Positions 6,144-13,380 of a DNA stretch of 15,394 nt are shown here, piece after piece; within the stretch, counting starts at the first letter, position 1, and every line of letters starts with the position of its first letter. The stretch spans positions 1 through 15,394 of the forward strand of contig CAAFEY010000170.1 in assembly GCA_900761995.1 (NCBI GenBank), written 5' to 3'. The notes under the pieces were generated by a model. The model worked only from the letters and a program-made list of their open reading frames with translations, was not told where the DNA came from and made no database searches. The position numbers and the translations under genes are program-made. The stretch comes from an uncultured Collinsella sp. Lineage in GTDB: Bacteria > Actinomycetota > Coriobacteriia > Coriobacteriales > Coriobacteriaceae.

Positions 6144-7597
6144 CGAGCAATCGCCTTCTTAACGCACGCGACGAGCGTCGATGCCGCCGTCTCGATATCG
6201 CGGTCACCCACGAGCGTACGCACATCAAACAGGACGCGATCGTGCGAGGCGCGCGTGACGACCGGCGTGTCGAAATCCTGGACGAGCGAGCGCTTGAGCG
6301 CGTCGACCATCAGGCGCTCGTCAACAAGACGCACGGCAACGCACATGGTGGGCAGCTCAACGGTAGGCAGCGAACCGCCACCGGGGGTCGACGACTCCTC
6401 GACGATTTCCACCTGCACGGCACACGGGCAGCCGGCCTTATCGAGACCCGCCACCATCAGCTCGCGCAGCTTACGCGCGCGGCGCTCCAGATGAGCCTGC
6501 GGCAGCGTAAGCATGCTGAGCACCGGAATATCGCGATGGGCAACATCGGCGCCATCCATGTAGATACGCAGCGTGGCCTCGAGCGCCGACAGAGCCAGTT
6601 TGCCCGGACGCAGGGCACGCATAAGCGGATGCGACCCGCAGGCCTGGACCAGATCGCGACGACCCATGATAATGCCCGCCTGCGCGGCGCCGAGCAGCTT
6701 ATCGCCCGAGCATGACACGATATCGAGCCCCGCCGCGACCGAAGCCGGCGTGGTTTCTTCGCCGCCGCGCACCAAGATGTCGTCGGGCAACAGCGCGCCC
6801 GAGCCCTGGTCCTCGTAGAACAGCAGGCCATGCTTGTGAGCAAGCGCCGCAAGCTCCCGAGAACCTACCTCCTCGTGGAAACCCTCGATACGATAGTTGG
6901 AAGGATGGACCTTGAGAAACATGGCCGTATCGGGCGTGATGGCGCGCTCGTAGTCGCTCAAATGCGTGCGATTGGTGGCTCCGACCTCGACGAGCTTGGC
7001 GCCCGAGGCCTCCATGACATCGGGAATGCGGAAGCTGCCACCGATCTCGACGAGCTCGCCGCGGCTCACGATGACCTCTTTGCCCGCAGCGTGGGTGGCC
7101 AGCACCAGCAGCACCGCGGCGGCATTATTGTTAACGACCAGCGCGTCCTCGGCACCGGTAAGCGAACGAATCAGCTGCGCGGCGTGCTCTTTGCGCGACC
7201 CGCGCGAGCAGGTGTCGACGCTGTACTCGAGCGTGCTGTACCCGCGCGCGACCTCGGCCACAGCCTTGGCAGCCGATTCCGCAAGCGGGGCGCGACCAAG
7301 GTTGGTGTGGATGACCACACCCGTGGCGTTGACGGCTGGACGCAGGCTCGGCAGCGCAGAACGATGCGCACGCCACTCGATGGCCGAGGCCAGCTCGCGC
7401 TTAGAGCGCGGGGCGGCACCGGCACGAATCGCGGCGCGCTCCTCGTCGAGCTCGGCCGTGACGGCGGCATGCACCACCGCGTCGCAGGTCTCCCCAGCCG
7501 CCTTCACTACCGGCCACTCGGCAAGCAGCTCGTTGACGGAGGGAATGGCGCGCAGGCGGGCGCGCACCTCATCGGACATGTTCTGGCTATCGCTCAT
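6140..7597 (-). CDS. selA: L-seryl-tRNA(Sec) selenium transferase
   Basis: The 485-residue protein (E. coli 463) is a PLP enzyme that turns Ser-tRNA(Sec) into Sec-tRNA(Sec) with selenophosphate. An N-terminal helical domain opens with RLRAIPSVNELLAEW, the region that binds the tRNA in the family. The PLP fold shows NATGVVIHTNLGRAPL (90-105), the glycine-rich EIGGSFRIPDVM (184-195), YEDQGSGALLP (261-271) and the Schiff-base lysine in SCSGDKLLG (Lys300). The ATG at 7597 has AAAGG 6 nt upstream; a second in-frame ATG six codons later is possible. Its stop overlaps the selB ATG by 4 nt. A candidate promoter lies 47-76 nt upstream. selD, which makes selenophosphate, is not in the window. Confidence 0.97.
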   Translation of the reverse strand: MSDSQNMSDEVRARLRAIPSVNELLAEWPVVKAAGETCDAVVHAAVTAELDEERAAIRAGAAPRSKRELASAIEWRAHRSALPSLRPAVNATGVVIHTNLGRAPLAESAAKAVAEVARGYSTLEYSVDTCSRGSRKEHAAQLIRSLTGAEDALVVNNNAAAVLLVLATHAAGKEVIVSRGELVEIGGSFRIPDVMEASGAKLVEVGATNRTHLSDYERAITPDTAMFLKVHPSNYRIEGFHEEVGSRELAALAHKHGLLFYEDQGSGALLPDDILVRGGEETTPASVAAGLDIVSCSGDKLLGAAQAGIIMGRRDLVQACGSHPLMRALRPGKLALSALEATLRIYMDGADVAHRDIPVLSMLTLPQAHLERRARKLRELMVAGLDKAGCPCAVQVEIVEESSTPGGGSLPTVELPTMCVAVRLVDERLMVDALKRSLVQDFDTPVVTRASHDRVLFDVRTLVGDRDIETAASTLVACVKKAIAR

Positions 7598-7643
7598 GTG
7601 CGGCCTTTCAAAACCAAAGGTGAATCAATCGTTCGAACGTCAA

Positions 7644-7673
7644 ACTATCAGCCAACTCGATCGGCTGAGTCAA
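7644..7673 (-). promoter_or_regulatory. Candidate selAB promoter
   Basis: On the minus strand TTGACT (5 of 6, complement of 7668-7673) and GATAGT (4 of 6, complement of 7644-7649) are 18 nt apart. They start right after the stop codon of the molybdopterin oxidoreductase. Transcription would begin near 7637, inside the 10-bp palindrome CGTTCGAACG (7630-7639), which could act as an operator. Confidence 0.42.
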
Positions 7674-9791
7674 TCAATCGGTATTATCCTCGCGCGCCGC
7701 GATCTTTTCCACGCGAACGGCGTTTTCCTGGGTGAGCGCGGCGCCCGTCAACGGGTCCCAGCGCAACGGTGTATGGTCGAGTGGGCCGACGCCCAAGGCT
7801 TGAGCGCCACCGGCATCGACGCCAAACGAACGCCCGCCGGGGGCGGCCGACGTAAAGATGCACGCCGGATGCAGATACGGCGTCGTCTCCACGCGCACGC
7901 GGTCGCGGCCCATATCACTCACGAGTTCGACGATCTCGCCGTCGGCGATGCCCATGTGCGCAGCAGCATCGGCATTCATCTGCACGGCATCCAGGTCCGA
8001 TCCAGCCTCGGCGGCACCTTGGGCCGCAAGCCTGCGCGAAGTGTGCGACTCAAAGGGGCGGTTGCCGCTAATGAGGCGAAACATCCCCGGGCTAGGCTCC
8101 ACCATGGGAGCGATCCAGTTGGGTACACGACCCAGGCCGGTTCGTTCCCATACGTCGCTTGCCAGCGCAATTTTGCCGCCATCCAAGGGAATCGCCGGCT
8201 CGCCCGTACGCGACGGCAACGAAACACCCGTGTCGGCCCAGCCGCGTTCCTTGAGCTCGTCCAGATTGATCCCAAAAGGCGCCACCTGGGCAGCCGCCAG
8301 ATCGTCAGACGTAAACTGGAAGTACTCGCCCACACCACACGCCTGTGCCAGACCAGCAAAGATCTCCCGACCGGGACGCGTGTCGTCATACTGCACGGGC
8401 AGCACGGCGTTGCGGTAGAACACGCGAGCATCGTTGGCGCCCACGACCGTGCCCACACCGCGGTCAGCCTCCAGATACGTCACGTCGGGCAGCACGAAGT
8501 CAGAAGCACGCGCCGTCTCGGACCAGCGAATATCAATCGTCACGAGCAAGTCGAGCTGCTGCAAAATACTCAACCAAGCCTGTGCGTTGCCATAGCCCGC
8601 ACCGGGGTTACTGGCATAGACGATGAGCCCACGCAAATCGCCGGCAAGAATCGACTGACCGATGGTCGTGCACAGGCCGCGCACCGGATCGACGAGCGGA
8701 TAACGCTCGGAACCCAACTTGGGCTCACGCGGCACCGCCGGCGTCGCAAAGCGCGCAGGGTCCAAGTCGCCCAGCGCGAGCGGCGTCGGTGGGTTGAGTG
8801 CACCGCCCACATGCCCCAGGCAACCCAACAGCACATCGACCAGGCAGATAGCGCGCGCCGTCTGAGTGCTGTTGGCATACGCAATGCCGATGCCACCGTG
8901 AAAGCCCGCGTCGACCACGGCGGCAGGCGCCGCAGCAGCCAGGTCGCGCGCCGTCGCGCGGATGTCATCTGCCGGTACGTCGCACATGGACTCGGCCCAC
9001 TCGGGCGTCCAAGCGCCAGCCGCCTGCGCCAGCTCATCAAAACCCGTGGTATAGCGGGCCACAAAGTCGTGGTCGTATAGGTCCTCGACAATCAGCACGT
9101 GGACAATACCCAACAGCAGCGCCAAGTCGCAGCCCGGGCGCACGCGGAGCCAGCGATCGGCAATAGCAGCCGAACCGCTGCGCCGGGGGTCGACCACGAT
9201 AATCTTCGCCCCACGGCGACGGACATCGTTGAGCGCATCAACGGCCCCCATCGTCGACGAATCCACCAAGGAACGGCCAAGGTACATGATGCAGTCGGTA
9301 TGCGCCAGGTCGGAGGCGGGACTATAACCTAGGCTGTGCTCCCAACCGGTAAGTCGGCTTACCTCGCAGGCGCCATCGGCACCGTACACGTTGGGCGAGC
9401 CCAGCGCATGCATAAAGCGATACGCCCAGTAGCGGTCGAACGAGGGCACGCCGAGCGTCATGCCCAGCGCACGAGGTCCGCGCTCGTCAACAATCCCCAA
9501 AAGACGCTTGGCAATCTGAGCAAACGCCTCGTCCCAGGTAATCGCATCGAACCCCGAGCCATCAGCTCGGCGGCGCATGGGATGCAAAATCCGGTCTCGC
9601 TCGTCAAACGGCATGGACAGGCGATGCCGTCCGCGGGCGCACAGGGCACGCGCCGCGCACGGATGCCCCGGCACCGGCAACTCAGCCACCACACGCCCAT
9701 CCTCAACATGGGCCGCAAAGGCGCAATCGGCATAGCATCCCCCGCATGTGGTCACCACGGCGCGACTGTCACGCTTCACAGCAGATGCCAT
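7674..9791 (-). CDS. Cytoplasmic DMSO-reductase-family molybdopterin oxidoreductase (Cys ligand)
   Basis: From the ATG at 9791 the protein has 705 residues. An N-terminal [4Fe-4S] motif is visible: Cys16-x2-Cys19-x3-Cys23-x27-Cys51, followed by ARGR. The molybdopterin domain shows ITWDEAFAQIA (84-94), the Mo-ligand region GADGACEVSR with Cys142, and VVDPRRSGSAAIADRWLRVRPGCDLALLL. The C-terminal dinucleotide-binding domain includes LISGNRPFESHTSRR. No twin-arginine or other signal precedes the cysteines, so it should be cytoplasmic. The residue after the ligand is Glu, whereas formate dehydrogenases have Sec/Cys-His; this points to a thiosulfate/polysulfide/DMSO-reductase-like enzyme of unknown substrate, although the FHL neighbour would suggest Fdh. 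The start was chosen for GAAAGGG 9 nt upstream; an in-frame ATG 22 codons earlier overlaps the terminator region. No partner subunit gene adjoins it. Confidence 0.88.
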   Translation of the reverse strand: MASAVKRDSRAVVTTCGGCYADCAFAAHVEDGRVVAELPVPGHPCAARALCARGRHRLSMPFDERDRILHPMRRRADGSGFDAITWDEAFAQIAKRLLGIVDERGPRALGMTLGVPSFDRYWAYRFMHALGSPNVYGADGACEVSRLTGWEHSLGYSPASDLAHTDCIMYLGRSLVDSSTMGAVDALNDVRRRGAKIIVVDPRRSGSAAIADRWLRVRPGCDLALLLGIVHVLIVEDLYDHDFVARYTTGFDELAQAAGAWTPEWAESMCDVPADDIRATARDLAAAAPAAVVDAGFHGGIGIAYANSTQTARAICLVDVLLGCLGHVGGALNPPTPLALGDLDPARFATPAVPREPKLGSERYPLVDPVRGLCTTIGQSILAGDLRGLIVYASNPGAGYGNAQAWLSILQQLDLLVTIDIRWSETARASDFVLPDVTYLEADRGVGTVVGANDARVFYRNAVLPVQYDDTRPGREIFAGLAQACGVGEYFQFTSDDLAAAQVAPFGINLDELKERGWADTGVSLPSRTGEPAIPLDGGKIALASDVWERTGLGRVPNWIAPMVEPSPGMFRLISGNRPFESHTSRRLAAQGAAEAGSDLDAVQMNADAAAHMGIADGEIVELVSDMGRDRVRVETTPYLHPACIFTSAAPGGRSFGVDAGGAQALGVGPLDHTPLRWDPLTGAALTQENAVRVEKIAAREDNTD

Positions 9792-9800
9792 CTCGATTAT

Positions 9801-9807
9801 CCCTTTC
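9801..9807 (-). promoter_or_regulatory. Ribosome binding site deciding the molybdopterin oxidoreductase start
   Basis: GAAAGGG on the minus strand ends 9 nt before ATG 9791. The upstream in-frame ATG at 9857 lies at the terminator stem and would add a hydrophobic 22-residue leader with no conservation that I recognise. Confidence 0.6.
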
Positions 9808-9855
9808 ACAAGCCAAGCACAACAGGCCAACAGCCCAGCAACGGGCCCCAGACCC

Positions 9856-9891
9856 AAAAAGCCTCCCGCACGGCAACGCCCCGCGGGAGGC
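9856..9891 (-). terminator. Rho-independent terminator of the hydrogenase-focA operon
   Basis: A perfect 9-bp GC-rich stem (GCCTCCCGC / GCGGGAGGC, 9861-9869 with 9883-9891) has a 13-nt loop. On the minus strand TTTTT follows directly. It begins 22 nt after the focA stop and leaves only about 65 nt before the molybdopterin oxidoreductase start. That gap has no clear promoter, so partial readthrough may feed the next gene. Confidence 0.9.
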
Positions 9892-9913
9892 CCAACGTCA
9901 AACAGACGGTACC

Positions 9914-10753
9914 TTACGCCTCGGACTTCTTGGCGTAGACAAACCAGTAGCCGAGCGCGATCAGAACCGCACCGCCCACAATGTTGCCCAGCGTGGCGGC
10001 GGACAGGTTAAACGCAATGCCCGCGGCGTTGAGCGCATCGGCACCGGCAACCTTGGCACCATAGCCGCACGCGTGCATCACGGCACCCATGGGCAAAAAG
10101 TACATGTTGGCAACGCAGTGCTCAAAACCGCAGGCCACAAAGGCGGCGATGGGCAGCAAAATGCCCACAACCTTATCGACCACGGTCTTGCCAGCGGTAC
10201 CGATCCACACGGCCAGGCACACAAAGATGTTGCACAGGATGCCGCGGAAGAAGATCGTCACCCAGTCGACCGTCACCTTGCCGGCGGCGACGCTCACCAT
10301 GGAATTGGCGACCGCCTCGCCGTTGAGCTTGTAAATGCCGGCCATGTACACCAGAAAGACGATGAACAGGGCACCGACAAAGTTACCGACCCACACGACG
10401 ACCCAGGCCTTGAGCATCTGAGCCAGGGTGATCTTTTTGCTCTTGAGCGCGCAGACCATAAGCGAGTTGCCGGTGAACAGCTCGGCGCCGCACACAAGCA
10501 CCAGCACCAGGCCCAGGCAAAAGCATAGGCCGCCCACGACGCGCTGAGCGCCCCAGCCCAGCGTGCAGTCGCTCAAGAACACGGTAAAGAACAGGCCACC
10601 GAAGGCAATGAACGCGCCGGCGAACATCGCCAAAACAAAGACCTTTGCGACCGGCAGGTTGGCCTTGGTTACGCCGGCGGCCTCGGTTTTGGCCTCGATC
10701 GCGGCGGGCGCCAGGCAATCGGGAGCGGGATACTCCACCTTGGAATCTGCCAT
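9914..10753 (-). CDS. focA: Formate/nitrite transporter family channel, FocA-like
   Basis: The 279-residue protein is a typical FNT membrane channel with six hydrophobic segments, forming pentamers in the family. Diagnostic motifs are CGAELFTGNSLM (Thr94, the omega-loop position) and ACGFEHCVANMYFLPMG with the central pore His212, which in FocA takes part in formate/formic acid passage. The N-terminus (about 1-35) is cytoplasmic and Ala/Glu-rich. ATG 10753 is preferred with AGAAGT 7 nt upstream; a TTG 11 codons earlier has GGAG close by and is possible. It follows hycI by 39 nt and ends the operon before a strong terminator. The position after hydrogenase maturation genes, like focB at the end of hyf, supports formate over nitrite as substrate. 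Confidence 0.92.
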   Translation of the reverse strand: MADSKVEYPAPDCLAPAAIEAKTEAAGVTKANLPVAKVFVLAMFAGAFIAFGGLFFTVFLSDCTLGWGAQRVVGGLCFCLGLVLVLVCGAELFTGNSLMVCALKSKKITLAQMLKAWVVVWVGNFVGALFIVFLVYMAGIYKLNGEAVANSMVSVAAGKVTVDWVTIFFRGILCNIFVCLAVWIGTAGKTVVDKVVGILLPIAAFVACGFEHCVANMYFLPMGAVMHACGYGAKVAGADALNAAGIAFNLSAATLGNIVGGAVLIALGYWFVYAKKSEA

Positions 10754-10792
10754 GTCAATCACTTCTTTCCTAATCAGCAGGGACAAGCGCTC

Positions 10793-11296
10793 CTATTGCT
10801 CTTGCCCCAAGCGGACAAAGTGGGAAAAGTCGTTGACGGCCACGGCGTCGTACACGGCGTCGACGGCCTCAAAGACTTCCGGGGACATGGGGTTGTAGAA
10901 CTCCGTGTCTCCCGGCTGAATCCCTATGAAGACGATATCTTCGCACGATTGCTCAATCTCTTCGATCAGAATCGACAAAGGAAGCGAGTGCGTGGTGAAC
11001 ATCGACTTGCGGGCCACATCGCGCTTGTCGAGCAAACGGATGGACCCGACGGGCAGCGCCATGTCGGCAGCATCGACCAAAACCAAACGCGGCGGACGCT
11101 CGCGCTTGACCTCGATGATGTCATCCTCGGGCGTTTGCCCGCCGTCGATGGTGTACCAACCGGCGATGGGAGCGTCCTCCATCTTTTTGGAGAGCACGGG
11201 GCCGGCGGCATCGTCGGCACGCAGCACGCTTCCCGCCGTGAGCACGATACCCGCAAAGGGAGCACCGTTCACGCGGCCATCCACAACGCGACCCAT
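10793..11296 (-). CDS. hycI: Hydrogenase maturation endopeptidase HycI
   Basis: The 167-residue protein aligns by eye along its length with E. coli HycI (156 residues). The nickel-sensing residues are kept: Asp29 in ADDAAGP, Asp75 in LVLVDAADM and His103 in TTHSLP. The YTIDGGQTPEDDI and FIGIQPGDTEFYNPM segments also match. It cuts the C-terminal tail from the large subunit once nickel is in place; the expected target is the DPCYSCTDR site of the gene at 13381-15153. The N-terminal GxGN motif is altered to AGSV, so the usual Asn is Ser, and there is a 12-residue N-terminal extension. Its ATG overlaps the hycH stop by one base (TAATG). Confidence 0.93.
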   Translation of the reverse strand: MGRVVDGRVNGAPFAGIVLTAGSVLRADDAAGPVLSKKMEDAPIAGWYTIDGGQTPEDDIIEVKRERPPRLVLVDAADMALPVGSIRLLDKRDVARKSMFTTHSLPLSILIEEIEQSCEDIVFIGIQPGDTEFYNPMSPEVFEAVDAVYDAVAVNDFSHFVRLGQEQ

Positions 11297-11877
11297 TACT
11301 GCAACCTCCCCGTCAGATACACGCCCGACACATCGCGCACGCGCTCAACCAGATCGCGGAACTTCATCAGAAACGCGACCTGCTGGGCATGCAGGCCAAA
11401 GTCGTCGTCGAACACCGAAATGCCGGCCTTGGCCGACCCGCGAAAACCGCGCTCGTCGAGCAGCGCATCGCAGGCCTCGAGCAGCGACGGCACCGCCGCC
11501 TTGTCGAGCTGGCACTCGCCAAAGGAGCGGATGGCCTCGAACTTTGTCTTGGCCTCCCCCTCCTGCAGCGCGTCGACGAGCGAATAGAACACATCCACCG
11601 GCACCGACAGGCGCGGCTCAAAGCAGTCGAGCACGCCGGTGTGGTGGCCCACGGCGAGCGTGTAGTACAGCACGTCGCAGGCCTCCTGGGGAACGTCTTC
11701 CTCGGTCTCCACAAACTTACGCGTGAGCTCATAGAAGACCACCTGGTCGGGCGCGTGGCCCAGGCAGGGGTCGGCGACGCCCTCGGCGGCCTCGTCGCTT
11801 GCGCGCGAGGCATCGCCAAAAGAGCCGCCGAGCATACCGGGGCCCGCAAAGTAACCAGAGCGGTCCGTGAGCTCCAT
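11296..11877 (-). CDS. hycH: Formate hydrogenlyase maturation protein HycH
   Basis: The 193-residue protein contains the HycH family core from about residue 43. VVFYELTRKFVETEEDVPQ leads into YYTLAVGHHTGVLDCFEP, and FGECQLDKAAVPSL and FLMKFRDLVERV follow. HycH is needed for assembly of the formate hydrogenlyase hydrogenase; its exact action is not well defined. The E. coli protein is about 136 residues, so this one has an extra N-terminal segment of some 40 residues rich in Gly, Ala and Asp. The start is supported by GGAGG 7 nt before ATG, which abuts the upstream TAG stop with no gap. It overlaps hycI by one base, so the accessory proteins are made together with the hydrogenase subunits. Confidence 0.9.
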   Translation of the reverse strand: MELTDRSGYFAGPGMLGGSFGDASRASDEAAEGVADPCLGHAPDQVVFYELTRKFVETEEDVPQEACDVLYYTLAVGHHTGVLDCFEPRLSVPVDVFYSLVDALQEGEAKTKFEAIRSFGECQLDKAAVPSLLEACDALLDERGFRGSAKAGISVFDDDFGLHAQQVAFLMKFRDLVERVRDVSGVYLTGRLQ

Positions 11878-12660
11878 CTAGCGACCTCCGGCCAGCACCA
11901 GATCCTGCAGCGCCGAGTAGACCTCAACGCGGCGCGGATCGTCCTGCTTGTCGATGAGCAGCGCCATGGCACCGCGGATATCGCCCTTGGGCGCGCCCTC
12001 GAGCGTATCCATAAACTCGTTGGCCAGGTCGCGGCCGTAACGGTAGCCGCTCATGGCGCGAGCCTCGCGCTCGATGGCAACGCGCAGCTTGTACGGCACG
12101 CCGGGATGCAGGATATCGGCCTGCTCGCCGGCGGCCTCCACCGTGGTCTCGGCATGGAGCTTTTGGTCCAGCAGACCGAGCGCCATGGCAAAGCCGTAGA
12201 CGGTCTGAGCGGGGCTGGGCGGGCAGCCGGGGATGTAGACATCGACCGGCAGAATCTTGTCCGTGCCGCCCCAGACGCAGTAGTTATCGTAGAAGATGCC
12301 GCCGGTGCAGCCGCACGCGCCATAGGACACCACGATCTTGGGATCGGGTGCGGCCTCAAAGGCGCGCAGGGCCGGCATGCGCATGGCACGCGTCACGGCG
12401 CCGGTGTACAGCAGCACATCGGCGTGACGGGGCGAGGGCACGACCTTGATGCCAAAGCGCTCGACGTCGAAGACGGGCGTGATGGAACCGAAGATCTCGA
12501 TCTCGCAGCCGTTGCAGCCGCCGCAGTCAACACGGTAGACGTACACCGAGCGCTTGATCTTCTTAAGAAGGGTCGCCTTGGCCTTCTCGATGCTCTCGTC
12601 GAGCTCGATCTTGGTCGGGCGGTACTGGAGCCGCTCGGGCAAAAGCGTGGGTTCGGCCAT
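11878..12660 (-). CDS. hyfI: Group 4 [NiFe] hydrogenase small subunit (HycG/HyfI, NuoB-like)
   Basis: The 260-residue protein matches HycG (255) and HyfI (252) in length. It holds the proximal [4Fe-4S] cluster that hands electrons to the Ni-Fe site. Ligand motifs are CGGCNGCEIEIFG (Cys46, 49, 52), GACGCTGG (Cys116, 118) and PGCPPSP (Cys146). It lacks the N-terminal signal and extra clusters of periplasmic hydrogenase small subunits, so it is the complex-I-like cytoplasmic form. GGAGGAG lies 5 nt before ATG, 2 nt after the stop of the ferredoxin subunit. The C-terminal 80 residues (ILHPGVPYKLRVAIEREAR onward) extend past the minimal NuoB fold, as in other HycG proteins. It is part of the membrane-bound complex with the large subunit. 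Confidence 0.95.
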   Translation of the reverse strand: MAEPTLLPERLQYRPTKIELDESIEKAKATLLKKIKRSVYVYRVDCGGCNGCEIEIFGSITPVFDVERFGIKVVPSPRHADVLLYTGAVTRAMRMPALRAFEAAPDPKIVVSYGACGCTGGIFYDNYCVWGGTDKILPVDVYIPGCPPSPAQTVYGFAMALGLLDQKLHAETTVEAAGEQADILHPGVPYKLRVAIEREARAMSGYRYGRDLANEFMDTLEGAPKGDIRGAMALLIDKQDDPRRVEVYSALQDLVLAGGR

Positions 12661-12662
12661 GG

Positions 12663-13379
12663 TTACTCCTCCTTCGTTTCAAAATCCATGATGATGCCCT
12701 CGACCGGCGCCGGGCCGGCGGGAATCTCGGGCGCATCGGGGTTGAGCTCGCGGTCGATATACTCCGGGTTCACGCCATGGCCGCCCAGATACTCCATGCC
12801 GGGGCCCTGGGGCTCGCCGGACGCAAGCGTCTCGTTGGCAGCCATGCCGTGCGCGTTGCCGGTCTTTACGGCCGAAGCGGCGCGCAGGGCGTCGAGCTCA
12901 CGCTTGCACTCCTGGCACATACCGACGGTACGGGCGGCCTGCTCGGCCTCCATGCCGCCGGCCTTTTGCAGCAGGCGCTTGGCGTAGTCGATCTCCTTGT
13001 GCGGGGCAAACGGCTTGCCGCAACGCGAGCAGTGCTCGAGCGTGTAGACGCTCTTGCTAGTGAGGTCGTCCTTGCTCATGACGGCCAGCTCAAACTCCCC
13101 GGTGAGCTTGATGGCCTCCATGGGGCAGGCTTCCTCACAGCGGCCGCAGAAGATGCAGCGGCCGTAGTCAATCGACCAGGTGATGGTATCGGCCGCAAGG
13201 TCGGTGTCCATGCGAATGGCATCGGCCGGGCACGCCACGCCGCAGGCACCGCAGGCGATGCAGAGCTCGGCGTTGTGCTCGGGCTTGCCACGCATGTCCT
13301 TGTTGGTGGGGAACGGCGCAAACGGGTACTTGACCGTCGCGTCGCCGGCCTTGGCGTTGACCTTCCAAAGCTTCAGCAT
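12663..13379 (-). CDS. hyfH: Hydrogenase ferredoxin subunit, 2x[4Fe-4S] (HycF/HyfH)
   Basis: The 238-residue protein relays electrons between the formate dehydrogenase side and the small subunit. Two 4Fe-4S motifs are Cys40-x2-Cys43-x2-Cys46-x3-Cys50-Pro and Cys75-x2-Cys78-x2-Cys81-x3-Cys85-Pro. Two further CxxC pairs (117/120 in HCSRCGKPF and 155/158 in MCQECKR) resemble the zinc or rubredoxin-like knuckle seen in HycF. The protein is some 60 residues longer than HycF (about 180): residues after about 165 form a Gly/Pro/Glu-rich acidic tail without recognised motifs. The ATG at 13379 is set by GAGGAGG 9 nt upstream and starts 1 nt after the large-subunit stop; the in-frame extension to 13502 only overlaps the large-subunit gene. 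Confidence 0.93.
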   Translation of the reverse strand: MLKLWKVNAKAGDATVKYPFAPFPTNKDMRGKPEHNAELCIACGACGVACPADAIRMDTDLAADTITWSIDYGRCIFCGRCEEACPMEAIKLTGEFELAVMSKDDLTSKSVYTLEHCSRCGKPFAPHKEIDYAKRLLQKAGGMEAEQAARTVGMCQECKRELDALRAASAVKTGNAHGMAANETLASGEPQGPGMEYLGGHGVNPEYIDRELNPDAPEIPAGPAPVEGIIMDFETKEE

Positions 13380-13380
13380 A

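Noticed and set aside
7612..7676. TGA at the end of the molybdopterin oxidoreductase as a Sec codon
   Set aside because: Readthrough would add only about 20 residues without a motif, and the C-terminal domain is already complete; it is an ordinary stop.
6966..9080. 704-residue plus-strand open frame
   Set aside because: It is antisense to selA and the molybdopterin oxidoreductase, has Arg/Ser/Ala-rich low-complexity translation with no family motif, and is a GC-rich shadow frame.
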